A stretch of DNA of 64,000 nucleotides from Cavia porcellus (Eukaryota > Chordata > Mammalia > Rodentia > Caviidae), in NCBI RefSeq assembly GCF_034190915.1, contig NW_026947488.1, forward strand, positions 7,078,501-7,142,500. Direction: 5' to 3'. The notes under the pieces were generated by a model, which saw nothing but the letters and a program-made list of their open reading frames with translations, was not told where the DNA came from and ran no database searches. The position numbers were made by a program, and so were the translations under genes. Each line of letters begins with the position of its first letter. The first letter of the stretch is position 1. Of the stretch, positions 1 to 10,725 are shown piece by piece.

Positions 1-324
1 CTGCGCAGCGGGTTTTGTAAACTCAGTTATCAGGACTCCATCTGCATGCATAACCTGCCCTTCCATCTCCTTTACACCCTGAACCCAGGCGGCCAGAACC
101 TCACCCTGGGGCCCACCTCCACACAGGTGTCCCCAGCCAGGACCCAGCCAGCTTCCTGGGAGTTGCTGGGGACCCAGAAAAGGAGGTTACAGGGGCCAGC
201 GTGCACCCCAGAACCCAGTCACGAGAACATGGAAGTCCTCTACTCTTCTGCAAGGATATGATATATGATATTTAAACCTCCAAAATGCCCATCAGCACGA
301 GTTTAGTTCAAGAATGGTTAAAGA
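1..324. other. Intergenic unique sequence
   Basis: No recognisable repeat or gene. The 71-codon open frame at the left edge has no recognisable product. Confidence 0.5.
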
Positions 325-640
325 GGGCAAAGTATGGAGGTGCACACCTGTAGTCCCAGCACCTGGGAAGCTGAGGCAGGAAGATCCTGGCCAACCTGGG
401 CTACACAGTGAGTTTAAAGCCAGTGGTAACAAAATAGTGAGATCTTGGCTGGGGGTTTAGCTCAGCGGCATGAGCGCCTGCCTGGCAAGCAGGAGGTCGT
501 GTGTTCAATCCCCGGTACCACAAAAAAAAAAAAAAAAAAAGTAATATCCTGTCTCAAAAAATATAAAAAGGGGTGGCGATGTTGCTCAGGGTGAAGATCC
601 TCAATTCAACCACTGGTACTGAAAACAAAATTCCAAATGA
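325..640 (+). repeat. Composite B1-ID SINE split by a younger ID insertion
   Basis: The B1-like left part (325-458) resumes after an ID-like insert (about 459-541, A-tail) with TATCCTGTCTC and its own older ID-like tail (575-640). Imperfect duplicates AGTGAGATC and AGTAATATC flank the insert, so this is a nested retroposition. Confidence 0.8.
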
Positions 641-744
641 TGCATATATTCATTATATGTGACATTGACAACTACTGTTACCATGCATTGTTACATATTT
701 TAAAAGAAGGCAAATTACTAAACAGCACAGAAAGTAGAGTTCCT

Positions 745-920
745 ATTTTCTTTTCTTTTCTTTTATTTATTTTTTTGGACACATGGTCTCTATATGTATG
801 TAATTCAGGCTGGTCTTGAGCTCAATTGTAGTCTGGGCTGGCCTCAAATTCTCAGCAATCCTCCTGCCTCAGCCTCCCAAGTACTGGGATTCTAGGAATG
901 CACTACCACACCTGGCTTGA
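745..920 (-). repeat. B1-like SINE
   Basis: Reverse-oriented 7SL-derived element with T-rich start, TTCAGGCTGG, CTGCCTCAGCCTCCC and TACTGGGATT blocks. The tandem 'ggctggcct' block shows the longer, partly duplicated form common in this window. Confidence 0.85.
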
Positions 921-1160
921 TTTTGTAAACGAAACATATACTGTAAATATAAAACATAATCTAGAAGAATGAACAAGGAATGACTCGCCTTCAACAAACC
1001 CTTTTTACTAGTAACTTGGAGCTGAGTAGTTAAAGATAAGAGGGCTGTTTTGGGTGACATGTCTTGCCCAAGGTCACTAAAACAGATCAGAGTATGTATT
1101 TAGATTTATTTAAGGAGTGAAAAACAAATTTAGCACTCCTTATCTTAAAAATTGCCAAGA

Positions 1161-1322
1161 GGCTGGGCGTGGTGGTGCACACCTAAGTGGTCCCACCACT
1201 TAGAGGCTGAGGCAGGAGGATTGCTTCGAGTTCCAGGTCAACCTGAGCTGCAGAGTGAGTTCGAAGCCTTTGCAAACTGTATAGGGAAATCCTGTCTCAA
1301 AAAGACCAAAAAAAAAAAAAAA
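1161..1322 (+). repeat. B1-like SINE with clear target-site duplication
   Basis: Forward element starting GGCTGGGCGTGGTGG and ending in a poly(A) tail. The 13-base duplication AAAATTGCCAAGA flanks it exactly (1148-1160 and 1323-1335), marking a fairly recent insertion. Confidence 0.95.
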
Positions 1323-1627
1323 AAAATTGCCAAGAAATCAAACTGCGTATCTGCCTGTGCTGGATCCACAAAAGTGGCAGTTTCATATACTTCAACCCAA
1401 GACATGCCTGTGTTTGTGAATTATTCATGACTTACAAATACATGACGTAAATAAAGGAAACTATGTATTATTAAGTTGTACACGTATTTGTCACCAAATG
1501 GTCACAATACTGTCCCAGCAGAAACTTTCAGACACCGGGCTGGCTCCAGTGTAGGAGGTTTTCTGATATTCCAGTCCTTTGCTTAAATCTTTGAAGTGCT
1601 CCCTCTGCTCCCCCCAAAAGAAACCCA

Positions 1628-1875
1628 AACAGGGATGGGCATGGTGGCATATGCCTTGAAATCCCAGCACCCTGGGAGGCTGAGGCAGGAGGATCATGAG
1701 TTTGGCTTCAACATGGGCACCTTAGTGACTTAGTAAGACACTGTCTCAAAATAAAAAAATCCAAAGAGAGTTGGGGACACAGCTCAGTGTGAGGGCCCTG
1801 AGTTCAGTCCTCAGGGGTGCAGCTCAGTGGTTGTCTGCTCCCCCATCAGGGTTCAATCTACCAGAGCACAAAAAC
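1628..1875 (+). repeat. Composite B1-ID SINE
   Basis: B1-like part (GGGCATGGTGGC, GGCTGAGGCAGGAGG, CTGTCTCAAA), then a diverged ID-like tail (GGGGACACAGCTCAG) and a second partial ID-like copy up to an A-rich end. Confidence 0.75.
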
Positions 1876-1884
1876 AAAAATAAA

Positions 1885-2040
1885 ACTGTGTGGCTTTGGA
1901 CAGCTGCTGAAGCTCTCTGAGCCTCAGTTTATCTATCTGTGAAATGGAGACTGAGATGGTCCCTACCCCGTGGATGGCTGGACTCATTGGCTGGATGGTG
2001 AGTGGGCAGCGTTGGACACCACATAGTGTGTGCTGCATCA
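1885..2040 (+). repeat. MIR SINE remnant
   Basis: The core GTGTGGCTTTGG followed by CTCTGAGCCTCAGTTT and ATCTGTGAAATGG matches the ancient mammalian MIR core, in forward orientation. Confidence 0.75.
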
Positions 2041-2044
2041 GTGG

Positions 2045-3850
2045 TGGGTGTGATTACCATTCCCAATCTGCACAAGCCTCCCGAGAATGGACCTGATACC
2101 CAACTAACCCAGGAAACTAAAACAGGGCAGCTTAAATACGAGTCTCAAATCACACAGGCAATCTGCAGGAGGTCTGCTGTTAACCTCTCTTTCCTGGGCT
2201 CAGACCACATTCTCCCATCTGCCATGGTGTTGAGATTTCTTTGGGGTTGGTACCCCTTGAGTCCAATTCAGTCCCGCTCATCAGAGAAGGGTGCAATGCC
2301 TTTTGAGCCTAGCAGCATGAGTTCAAGTCCTGCCTGGGCTGAGCCGAAAACGCCCACCAGCGCATGGCTGCCTGTCGGCCTCCTTCCTGATCCTCCCCCC
2401 AGAACTCCGTGACCCCGAGAATCACTGGGTCTGAGTTTTCCATTGCTGCACACAGACGGACCAGAAGGAGGTCAGAATGACTCCGAAAGTCCCACGAATC
2501 ACACGGGTCAGCGGGTTTGTGCTCGTGGCCCCACAAAAAGAGTCAGACAAGCGACAGAATTCATGTGGATTCCCGCCCACCGGGGCCTGGACCAGGTGAG
2601 ATAAAGCAGGAGTGCGGAGGGCTTCGGAGAACATGAAAAATACATTCTGCTGTGGTGGTCAGACAGGCAGATGGGCTTCTGATGGAGCCCCTCTGTGTTG
2701 TTAGTGTGAACATGAAGACAAGGGACAGAGGGAATGGTGCCCAAAAACACCAGTACGGATTCGCACCCAGTACCACTCTCCTGAGAATCACCCATTTCCG
2801 CCAGCCCTGCAGCTCCACACAGGTCTGGCCTGGTCTGGACTGGAGAGCACAAGGGGCCCTGCTGGGTGCAATCCGAAGGTCTTCAGCCCCGGCCACCCCA
2901 GCAGCACCCCCAAGGTCAGCCCCATCCCAGAAGGAGCTAAGCTCTGTGTTGATGCAGGAACTGGCCTGGAGCAGTCAATCTACAGACATCAAGGGAAAGG
3001 ATGAGAAACCGGCCTTCAGATGTCAGCAAGAAAGTGAGCTTGTGCAGCCGGAGGTGCCAGAAACAGATGTGTACAGAACTGGCCCCTCTGCTCTCCACTC
3101 TGCAAGGTCTGCGTCAAAATTCAGAAAGTGGACATCACAGCCACCTCTGGGGGTTCCTTGCCTCATGAGACCAGGAGGTGAGTTTCCCAGTCCTGGGAAA
3201 TTCACCAAATTGGCAAGGAAAAAGAAAAGAAAAAAACACAAAAACCAGAAACTTTTCACCAGTCCCAGGTCAGTGGAACTGTGGACGGGAAATTCCCAGT
3301 CTCAGACTCGGAGGTCAGCTCAGCCTGCAGTGACCCAGGCACACGCTCAGCAGGAAGCTTCTGTGAGGACCCTAACAGTCAGGGGTGGGGTTCAGACCCC
3401 TCACTCCTTTCCTCTGCCCTCAGAGCCCCTCTCCCTCCTGTGCACGTCCCGCCCCTCTGGGCCACACGGCTCCTGTAGGAGCCCTAGGCTTCCAGGGAGC
3501 CCTGTGTCCTCTTCATCACGAGCTGAGCCCATGAGAGCTCCCATGCGGTTCCAGGGCTCAGTGAGCCTGCAGCAGGCAAGAGCCCCATGGCAGAAGGGGC
3601 TGCTGATGAACAGGGGAGCTGCTGGACCCACAATGGCCAGGGAGCAGAGGCGGCAGTGGCAGCACGAATCCACACTCCAGAGCTCATCCTGGAACTCCTC
3701 CAGCCAGCAGGATGCACCACAGACTAGAAGGATGGCACCCCGTGACCCATCGCCCTGCACACACACCAGGGTTTGGGGGCAGCTTAGATCAAAACCAGCT
3801 GCCTGGATGTATTTGGGCCTCCTTAGACTTGGCAGGACCCAGAGACTCTG
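2045..3850. other. Intergenic unique sequence with a long open frame
   Basis: No SINE recognised. A plus-strand frame is open from ATG 2682 to the stop ending at 3956 (424 codons), running into an antisense ID poly-T. The product is low-complexity (Ser/Arg/Pro/Gln-rich, one Lys/Arg-rich patch) with no domain I recognise. Annotated as non-coding for lack of any homology. Confidence 0.5.
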
Positions 3851-3853
3851 GCT

Positions 3854-3855
<2 letters not shown>

Positions 3856-3897
<42 letters not shown>

Positions 3898-3950
3898 TAC
3901 TGGGGATCAAACTCAGGACCTTGCACTTGCCAGGCAGGCTCATTTTTGCT
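3856..3950 (-). repeat. ID-like SINE fragment with 41-base T tract
   Basis: 41 consecutive Ts (3856-3896) followed by GTACTGGGGATCAAACTC and the reverse-oriented tRNA-like body. It is truncated after GCCAGGCAGG. The long pure tail suggests a young element. Confidence 0.85.
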
Positions 3951-4137
3951 TTTTGAGTGGGGCTTTGTTCCTCGATGACTGAGGAGAGAGGGACACAGGC
4001 CCCCACACCCTGTCAGCACCCACCCACATTGTGTGCCACTTGGGAGCCCAGTGGGCACCTGAAGAAATGAGGTGCCTCCAGCAGGAGCCCAACACCTGCC
4101 AACAAAACCCAGAGCGACACCGCATTTCCTTTCCAGA

Positions 4138-4325
4138 CAGCGTAATCCAGCCTGCGATCCCAGCACTCTGGGAGGCCGAAGCAGGAGGACCGAACATTTC
4201 AGACCAGCCTGAGAAACTTTATGAGATCTTGTCTCAAAATTAAAAATACAGAATAAGAAGGCTTGGGGCTGTGGCTCCACGTGAAGGCCCTGGATTCAGT
4301 CCCTAGGACTGCTGGGGTGGGGGAC
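4138..4325 (+). repeat. Composite B1-ID SINE
   Basis: Diverged B1-like part (ATCCCAGCACTCTGGGAGGC, CTTGTCTCAAAA) followed by the ID-like tail (GGGGCTGTGGCTCCACG...CAGTCCCTAGGA). Confidence 0.75.
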
Positions 4326-4329
4326 AGTT

Positions 4330-4720
4330 ATTCGAGATTATTCTAGATCTTTTTCTCTTTTCTGGTAACCCCAGGCATTCGGCCCCTGTAATAAAGCAAG
4401 GCAGAAAGTGCCCTGTCACAAGGGAAGAATGTACCATTTTATTGTGTCCCAAAACAGCTTCAAGGGAAAAAAAATAATCACAGGGTTGTAGAGAGCAGTG
4501 AGGGGGGAAATATATACTTATTTAAAATAAAATCTCCAGTCATGCTGTAGTGCGGCTCACAGACAGGTTCTTTTAGGCTGTAAATGCATTTCTAAAGCAC
4601 GCTGCCTACGCCAGGAGTCCCCAGTCATACGGATTTTTTTTCCCTGTAAATTCACAATACTTGGAAAATGAAACATGAGGAAAACCCATTCTCCTGACCA
4701 ATCTTTCAATCTGATACCAT
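4330..4720. other. AT-rich intergenic sequence
   Basis: Unique AT-rich DNA with no open frame. Its composition is compatible with an old LINE 3' end or conserved non-coding DNA. I cannot identify it. Confidence 0.3.
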
Positions 4721-4721
4721 C

Positions 4722-4782
4722 ACCCGGGAGTCAACTCATGATCTCGCAGGCGCTTATGCCGGTGAGCTAAATCCCCAGGTCT
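4722..4782 (-). repeat. ID-like SINE fragment
   Basis: AACTCATGATCTCGCAGGC and GAGCTAAATCCCCAG blocks of the reverse ID-like body, without a tail. Confidence 0.65.
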
Positions 4783-5644
4783 CACTCTGCAAGACGAACC
4801 AAAGCTCACTCTGGAGCCCCCTTGGAGGGCGCAGTGGTCAGCGCGGGCTGCTCCTTCCCTGGAGGAAGCCACATGCTCCGGAAAGGGGGATTTCCGGCAA
4901 AGACACTGCTCCAAGTGTGTTTCCACGGACAGGAATTCCCATCTCTCCTCTCACATTACATGCATGACATGTCCTCCGTGGACCGGAGAGCACAGCAGAG
5001 CCAGCCAAAGCAGGAAAGGGAGAAGCCAGGAAAGTAGTGTGACCTGGTGGGCAGGACCCTGTGAGAGGGCCATCACCTTAGGGCGGACTTGGACCGTGCA
5101 GGAGGGCTGGGCTTCAGTCAGTGTCACTGTTACCTCGGGAACTGTAACACAAGAGTGTTACTGGGCGGGGGAGGCTCCATCTCAGTCCTGACTTGATGCA
5201 CTTGAAAAACACTTAGGAGATTTATACAGCACCCTTCTGGGTGAGTCTGCTCGCCGGGACAGCGTCTGGTCCCTGTCCCCTTCCTCTCTGGCTGCTCTCT
5301 CCTCCTGCTTCTCTGGTGAGCAGTTTTGCTCCCCTCCGCCCTCCCACGGTGACTTCTGCCTCAGAGCCGCAGAGCAGGGACTGGACACTGCAGCTGTGAC
5401 TAAACCGCCCTCCCTTCCTCTGGACCGGGAGTGTCCGGTCCTCTATTCCAGCAGCCGCAGCGCTAACACAGTCGATCACAGGAAACCTTGGCACAGACTC
5501 AGTCGTAACTCTACTGTCGTGTATTTTTCTATAAATCTAAAACTTCTAAAATCTAAAAGGCTTTTGTGAGTTCATTTTGGTTTCATTTTGTTTAGGGTTT
5601 TGTTTCAGTTTGGTTGTTTTGTTAAAAAAAATTTTTTTTTAATA

Positions 5645-5730
5645 TTTAGTTTTGGTACCAGGGATCCAACTCATGACCTTGTGTTTGTCAGGCAGGTTCT
5701 GTCCACTGAGCTGTACACCCAGCCCTTGAA
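5645..5730 (-). repeat. ID-like SINE
   Basis: GGTACCAGGGATCCAACTC through GAGCTGTACACCCAGCCC, reverse orientation, preceded by a T-rich tail. Confidence 0.8.
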
Positions 5731-5778
5731 AGAAACTTTTTTTGGTTTGGTTATTTTTGTTCTTGTTTGTTTGTTTGG

Positions 5779-5935
5779 TTTTTTTTTTTTTTTTTTTTTT
5801 TTTGGAGATTTGCTACATAGTTCAGGCTAGTCTTAAACTCACTGCATAATCCAGTGTGGCTTTAAATACTTGATCCTCCTGCCTTAGTCACCTAAGTGCC
5901 GAGATTGCAAGCCTGCACCGCTATACCTGGCTCTT
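5779..5935 (-). repeat. B1-like SINE
   Basis: 25-T tail (5779-5803), then TTCAGGCTAGTC, CCTCCTGCCTTAG and a GCACCGCTATACCTGGC end. Forms an inverted pair with the next SINE. Confidence 0.8.
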
Positions 5936-5952
5936 AAAAGATTATTTTAAAA

Positions 5953-6120
5953 AGTAGCTGGATGTGGCAGCTCAGGTTTGTAATTTCAGCATTTGGGAGG
6001 GAGGAGGATGAAAAGTTCACCCTCAGCCTAGGCAACTAGCAAAACCCTGCCCAAAAAAGTTGGGGCTGGAATTGTAGCCTTGTACAAAGGCCCTGGGTTT
6101 AATCTCCAATATTTAAAACA
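5953..6120 (+). repeat. Composite B1-ID SINE
   Basis: Diverged B1-like part (TAGCTGGATGTGGCAG, CAGCATTTGGGAGG) followed by an ID-like tail (GGGGCTGGAATTGTAGC). Confidence 0.7.
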
Positions 6121-6180
6121 CTTAATATTGTGATTTTGTCTTTTTATTTGCTTAAAAAAATCTTGAAAATTCACTTTTAA

Positions 6181-6320
6181 GACTGGCCATGGTGGTACAT
6201 ACCATAATCCAGCCTCCAGGGAGGCTGAGGCAGGAGAATTGCTGCAAAGGCCAGTTTCTGCTACATCGTGAGTTCAGGGTCAGCCTGAACTGCGTAGTGA
6301 GACCCTATGTCAAAAACAGT
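6181..6320 (+). repeat. B1-like SINE
   Basis: GGCCATGGTGGTACAT, GGAGGCTGAGGCAGGAG and GAACTGCGTAGTGAGACCC blocks, forward. Confidence 0.8.
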
Positions 6321-6324
6321 AAGT

Positions 6325-8115
6325 TTCATTTACAAAGTCAAATGCTCGATATTAGATTTAAGACCTAACTTAGATCATTATTTATAAATTTCCAGAATCA
6401 GGCATATGTTATTTTTTTCAAGAGTGCTTATCATTTATGTAGGGTTTTTGTTTAAATCCTCAGTGATGTCAGTTCTTAGTCTGGACGTTTTTCGGTGTAA
6501 CAGAGTTGCACCTACCATTTGAGCTGCTCATAGCCTTTCTAGTTCCCAGCTACCCGACTAACAAACACCCTGCATGAAATCCCCTCCGCTGACCTAACTG
6601 TTGGGATTGCCGACTTCCTATCTGCTCTCTGGCCAATAAACTTATGTATACAAATCATTCCAGGTACATACAGTTGCTGAATGGCTCAAAAGGCTGCTGC
6701 AGACGAGGGGACACATTGCTAACGAGACACAGAAGCCCTGGAGAAGCTTCCAGTCCCCGGGAGAGGACGACCAGAGACCTGAAGCCCAGACATAAGGACC
6801 GCAGCTCAGAGCTTCCATGAGGAGACGCCTGGGTGCCCCAGTGAGAAGCTTCAGGGGGCGGCACCAGCCCCCTAAGAGAAAGGCAGGAGGGGCTTCAGGT
6901 CCCAGAGGCTGAGATGAGAAAGAAGCCGCCTGGTCTGGGTGAGGCCAGGAGGGCCGGGGTGCCCGGAGGGGGGGGGGGGGAGATAACAAAGGAGGAGGAC
7001 AGGAGCCCAGAGAGGCCCAGGGAGCCGAACCGAACCTGGAGGCCTCTGGGGCCAGGCTAGGATGCGCAGATCTCTTCGTGGAGTGGGATAGGAGGACACA
7101 GTGAGTGGACTGTGGGAAAGTCACTGTAAGGGACAAGGTCAGAGGCACGAAGATGCGTGGGAAGGGAGAGAAGAGGACGGGTCCAGCTGAGCTGCCCGGC
7201 GGTGCCCGACAGACAGGACCGTCTGATCCTGCGCAGGAAGGAGTCGGTGACTCCTAGGGCTCTGCTCTGGCCCCGTGGGTGGTGGCCGCCCTCACTGCTG
7301 GCTGTGACGGCACCTGCGGTGAGAGGGGGAGGGGACCGCTGCTCTGTCGCATGGTGTTGGGCCCAGAACTTCCTTAGGCCTCCGGGTGGAGATGTCCCAC
7401 TCGCAGAGGAAGGCACAGGTGCCAAGAGCCAGGAGGAGACCCGGCAGGAGGCCTACCAGGAAGCCATCGGCCCAGGGGGTACCGAAGGTGACATCACACA
7501 GCTAACAGGGCGGGCTTGGCATAGAGCCTGGTGCAGAGCAAAGCTCAGATGGACGGGCAGTGGACGAGAAGGCCCCGGGCCCTGCTGAGCAGCCTGGAAC
7601 ACACAGGACAGCCCCCGAGAGGGTGCCCAGGCCCAAGGGTCACGGTGCTGAGGACAGAAACTGAGGTCTACAGAAGTGATGGGCAGGGAGAAAGGTAGCC
7701 AGTACAGGACAGCGAAGACGTTTCAGGAGTGAGGTTCCCCAAAGCACAAGACGTGACACAGACCAGGCCCCCGGGGCAGGGTTGGCCCGTGACAGGGACA
7801 GGCCGCCTTTCCATTGAGTCAGGAGAAAGCAAGCCACACTGTTCAGTTTGTGTGCCGTACACCTTCTTGCCAGGACGTCGGACGCTGTGAGTCCCAGGGG
7901 TGGATGGAGGCCTGTGGGCTCCTGCTGTGACCCAGGGGGGCTCCCCCAGGGGGTGATCAGATCACGTGCTCTCTGCACGTGGGGGCTGGAGGTGGCACAT
8001 GCACTTCCAGTGCCTCTTATAGGCCCTTGATGGCCAGACTGCAGGAGCCCACTGCTGTGACTGTAGCATCACTTGGAGGTATCATGTGATTAATTGTCCT
8101 GTATCCCTCCTCCAT
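6325..8115. other. Intergenic unique sequence
   Basis: AT-rich left part, then GC-rich. It includes a 13-G run (6968-6980) and an LTR-like AATAAA segment near 6640. The overlapping 100-170 codon frames between 6.6 and 7.6 kb are mutually inconsistent and match no family I know. Confidence 0.4.
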
Positions 8116-8121
8116 CCACCG

Positions 8122-8232
8122 CTTTTGAGACAAGATGTCACTAAGTGGCTCAGTCTGGCCACAAAACTCAGGATCCTCCTGCCTCGGCCTCCTGAGTAGC
8201 TGGTATTATATAGGCTTGTGTTCTCAGCCTGT
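8122..8232 (-). repeat. B1-like SINE fragment
   Basis: TTTTGAGACAAGATGTCAC, ATCCTCCTGCCTCGGCCTCC, reverse, diverged and short. Confidence 0.75.
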
Positions 8233-8242
8233 ATAATTCTAT

Positions 8243-8258
8243 TTGTGTGTGTGTGTGC
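8243..8258. repeat. (GT)n microsatellite
   Basis: Short TG dinucleotide run between two B1-like elements. Confidence 0.8.
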
Positions 8259-8261
8259 CTT

Positions 8262-8402
8262 TTTAAAGACAGGGTCTTGCTATGCAGTTCAGGCTGGCCT
8301 TGAACTCACTTTGTTGCCCAGGCTGGTCTTGAACTTGAAAGATCCTCCTGCCTCAGCCTCCCAAGTGCTGGGATTACAGGCGTGAGCCACCACACCCGGA
8401 CA
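8262..8402 (-). repeat. B1-like SINE
   Basis: Well-preserved reverse element with AGACAGGGTCTTGCTATG and GTGCTGGGATTACAGGCG, showing the duplicated 'ggctggtcttgaact' block. Confidence 0.9.
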
Positions 8403-9210
8403 AGCCTGTTTAATTCTTAGAGGTTCCTTTCCTGAGCTTCACAGAGTCAACCCACATCACCTGCCTGGGCCTTGGCAGGTGCTGGTGATGTGCCCAGGAA
8501 TCCTAGTGCTGAGAATGCCCAGGGCTGGCACCTCAAGTTTCATTCCCTTGGAGGGAAGGACAGGTTCATGGTTTTGCCTGCACCCCGAGGCTTGGATGTG
8601 GGCGGGAGAGGAGGGTGCCAGAAGCTTCTCCTTGGAGAAGGGGACACCGGAAAGGACGGCCACACTGCCAGGGGCTTAGCCGGCCGCTGGGTCCCCAGCC
8701 ACCAGATTCGGGCATAGAGCCACAGGTGGGAGGTGGCCTGGAGTGGTGACCTGGCCCGGTGACTTCCAGCTTTGAGAGGGAGGCAAACTCACAGGCCAAG
8801 CTCCCTGCTGACGGCCGGACGGCAAGCGCCCCGCACAAAGCACTATTTTTGCCACATTCAAGAGAGATGAATCAGGCGCCCACGGTTCTCATTTATTTTA
8901 TACAAAACAGGGCCCCGTGATGATGGGAAGGTCCTCGGCAAGGCCAGCGGATTTTATTGGGAGCAGAAGAATGAATCATTCCAAGATGTTAGACAATCTT
9001 AAACACAGCCAGCCGCCCCTGCGGAGAGCAGGCTGGGCTTCGCCCCTCGCCTGGTGTGGTGGCCCCAGGTGGCTCCTGGCGATGAGGGTATGTTCTCTAG
9101 GCCCACATTGCCAGAAGCACCACTCCGCACCCCTGGGCCCTGGTGCCTGTTTCCCTGCTGCCTGCCTGCCATACAGGAGGGGCGGTGTGCCAACAGAGAG
9201 CACATCTTAT
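8403..9210. other. Intergenic unique sequence
   Basis: No repeat recognised. The segment 8850-9010 is AT-richer, with TTTATTTTATAC and ATGAATCATTCC motifs. It could be conserved non-coding DNA. Confidence 0.4.
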
Positions 9211-9350
9211 TTTTTGTCTTTTTGAGACAGGGTCTCTCCAGGTTGGCCTCGAACTCAATTTGTAGCCCAGTCTGGTCTGGAACTCACAGCGATCTTCCTG
9301 CCTCAGCCTCCAAGTGCTGGGCTTACAGGTGTGCGCCTCCGTGCCCAGCA
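9211..9350 (-). repeat. B1-like SINE
   Basis: TTTTTGAGACAGGGTCTC, CTGCCTCAGCCTCC and GCTTACAGGTGTGCGCC, reverse. Confidence 0.88.
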
Positions 9351-10155
9351 AGGAAAGCACATTCTTATTTTTGAAATTGCCAACCTGCTCTCTGTAGCTA
9401 ATTTTGGGCCAAATCCTTGGACGTGCTGCAAGCTCTAAGCGACAATCCTACATCCAGCATCAGGAAGAACGATCTGCAGAGGGAGCGTCTCAGGCTCAGC
9501 TCAGCCCCGGGGGCGCAGGAGTCATCTGGACATTTCCAGAACACCAGACAGGCCAGGGGCAGAAGGTCTTCCTTCCTCAGGCGCTGGCAGAGTTGTCCTG
9601 GCTGTGAGTGGTACTTGGTGAGGGGATCCTCACCCAGGACGGTCCCAGCAGGCCAGGGGGAGTCAGCGCTGCCAGCTCAGAGAGACAGAGTCCATGTCGG
9701 GGACATCCTTGGTTGTCACAGCTGGGGAACAGGGAATGCAGGTGTCTCAGGGGACACCAGCCAGGGATGCTGCTAAAGATCCTACAGGGCATGGGCCAGT
9801 CCCCGGCGAGACCAGTCCCCCAGGACAGACCTAGCCCAGAGTGTCAGTGGGACCCAGCTGAGAAAGCCTGTCATGGGGTTTCCAACAAGCACAGGCTTAG
9901 CCAGAGGAGGATGCGAGGAATAAAACCCGGCAGACAGTTCTCAAACTGAGGCACTGCTTCAGGCAGCTGCCTAGAAAGCATAGCGCAGGACTCAGATTTC
10001 TCTCTTACACGTCTTGCACAATCAAAAGGCTCGGGTAAGAATCTTTAGGGAAGCCTCTGGTGCATCCCTTAGGAATGTCTGGAACCTGAATTTAAGAGCA
10101 TAACAATGGCCTGTGTAACAAAGGTTCATTTCATTCCCATAATAAGAACTTCAGC
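9351..10155. other. Intergenic unique sequence
   Basis: Overlapping 67-119 codon frames in two phases around 9.4-9.95 kb with no recognisable product and no repeat. Confidence 0.4.
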
Positions 10156-10156
10156 T

Positions 10157-10282
10157 ATGGCTCGGGCTGCGGTGCATGCCTGTAATTCCAACACTTGAGA
10201 GGCTGAGGCAGGGGGAATCTGGAGTTCGAGACCGACTTAGATGACCTAATGAGACCTCAGCTAACAAAACAGAAAGAAACCA
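10157..10282 (+). repeat. B1-like SINE
   Basis: GCGGTGCATGCCTGTAATTCC, GAGGCTGAGGCAGG and GACCTAATGAGACC, forward, lacking the duplicated block. Confidence 0.8.
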
Positions 10283-10323
10283 CAGAGAACTTTGGTGGTG
10301 GTAATTCCACAGATCCACGGTGC

Positions 10324-10725
10324 TTTCAGGTTTGCAGTTGCTGTGAAACACCGGAGAAATCCGCTTAAGGGACCAGTGGTTTATTTTGCTCAGTTCAGAG
10401 GGATCAGCCATGGTCCCTGGGCTGGGTTGTTTCTGGTCTGTGGGGAACAGAGCCTCAGGTGGGGAGGACCAGAAGATCAGAATAGCTCACCTCAAGGCAG
10501 ACAGGAAGGCCAAGCAAGGAAGGAGCCAGAGAGGAAGAGCGGGGCCAGGTGTAGTCCCAGGTCAGGACTCCAGATTCACCTGCAGTGTGGCCCCACCTTC
10601 CGTCCCCATCACCTTCCAGGAATGGCATCAGGTATGTCCTCCTCCTGATCCAAAAGCCCGTCAGCAACCAGGCTTCAAACCAATGAGCCTTCTGGGGAGA
10701 CATTTTGGATCCCATCTGTGACACA
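10324..10725 (-). mobile_element. MaLR-type solo LTR
   Basis: On the minus strand it runs from AAAATGTCTCCCC to GAGCAAAATAAACCACTGG and ends ...CACAGCAACTGCAAA. This matches the 3' end of rodent/mammal MaLR LTRs, with the polyadenylation motif AATAAA near the end. No internal sequence adjoins it. Confidence 0.65.

Noticed and set aside
459..541. tRNA-like sequence with A/B-box resemblance, as in many other ID-like copies
   Set aside because: Part of a dispersed SINE family with an A tail and target-site duplication. It cannot fold as a complete tRNA gene.
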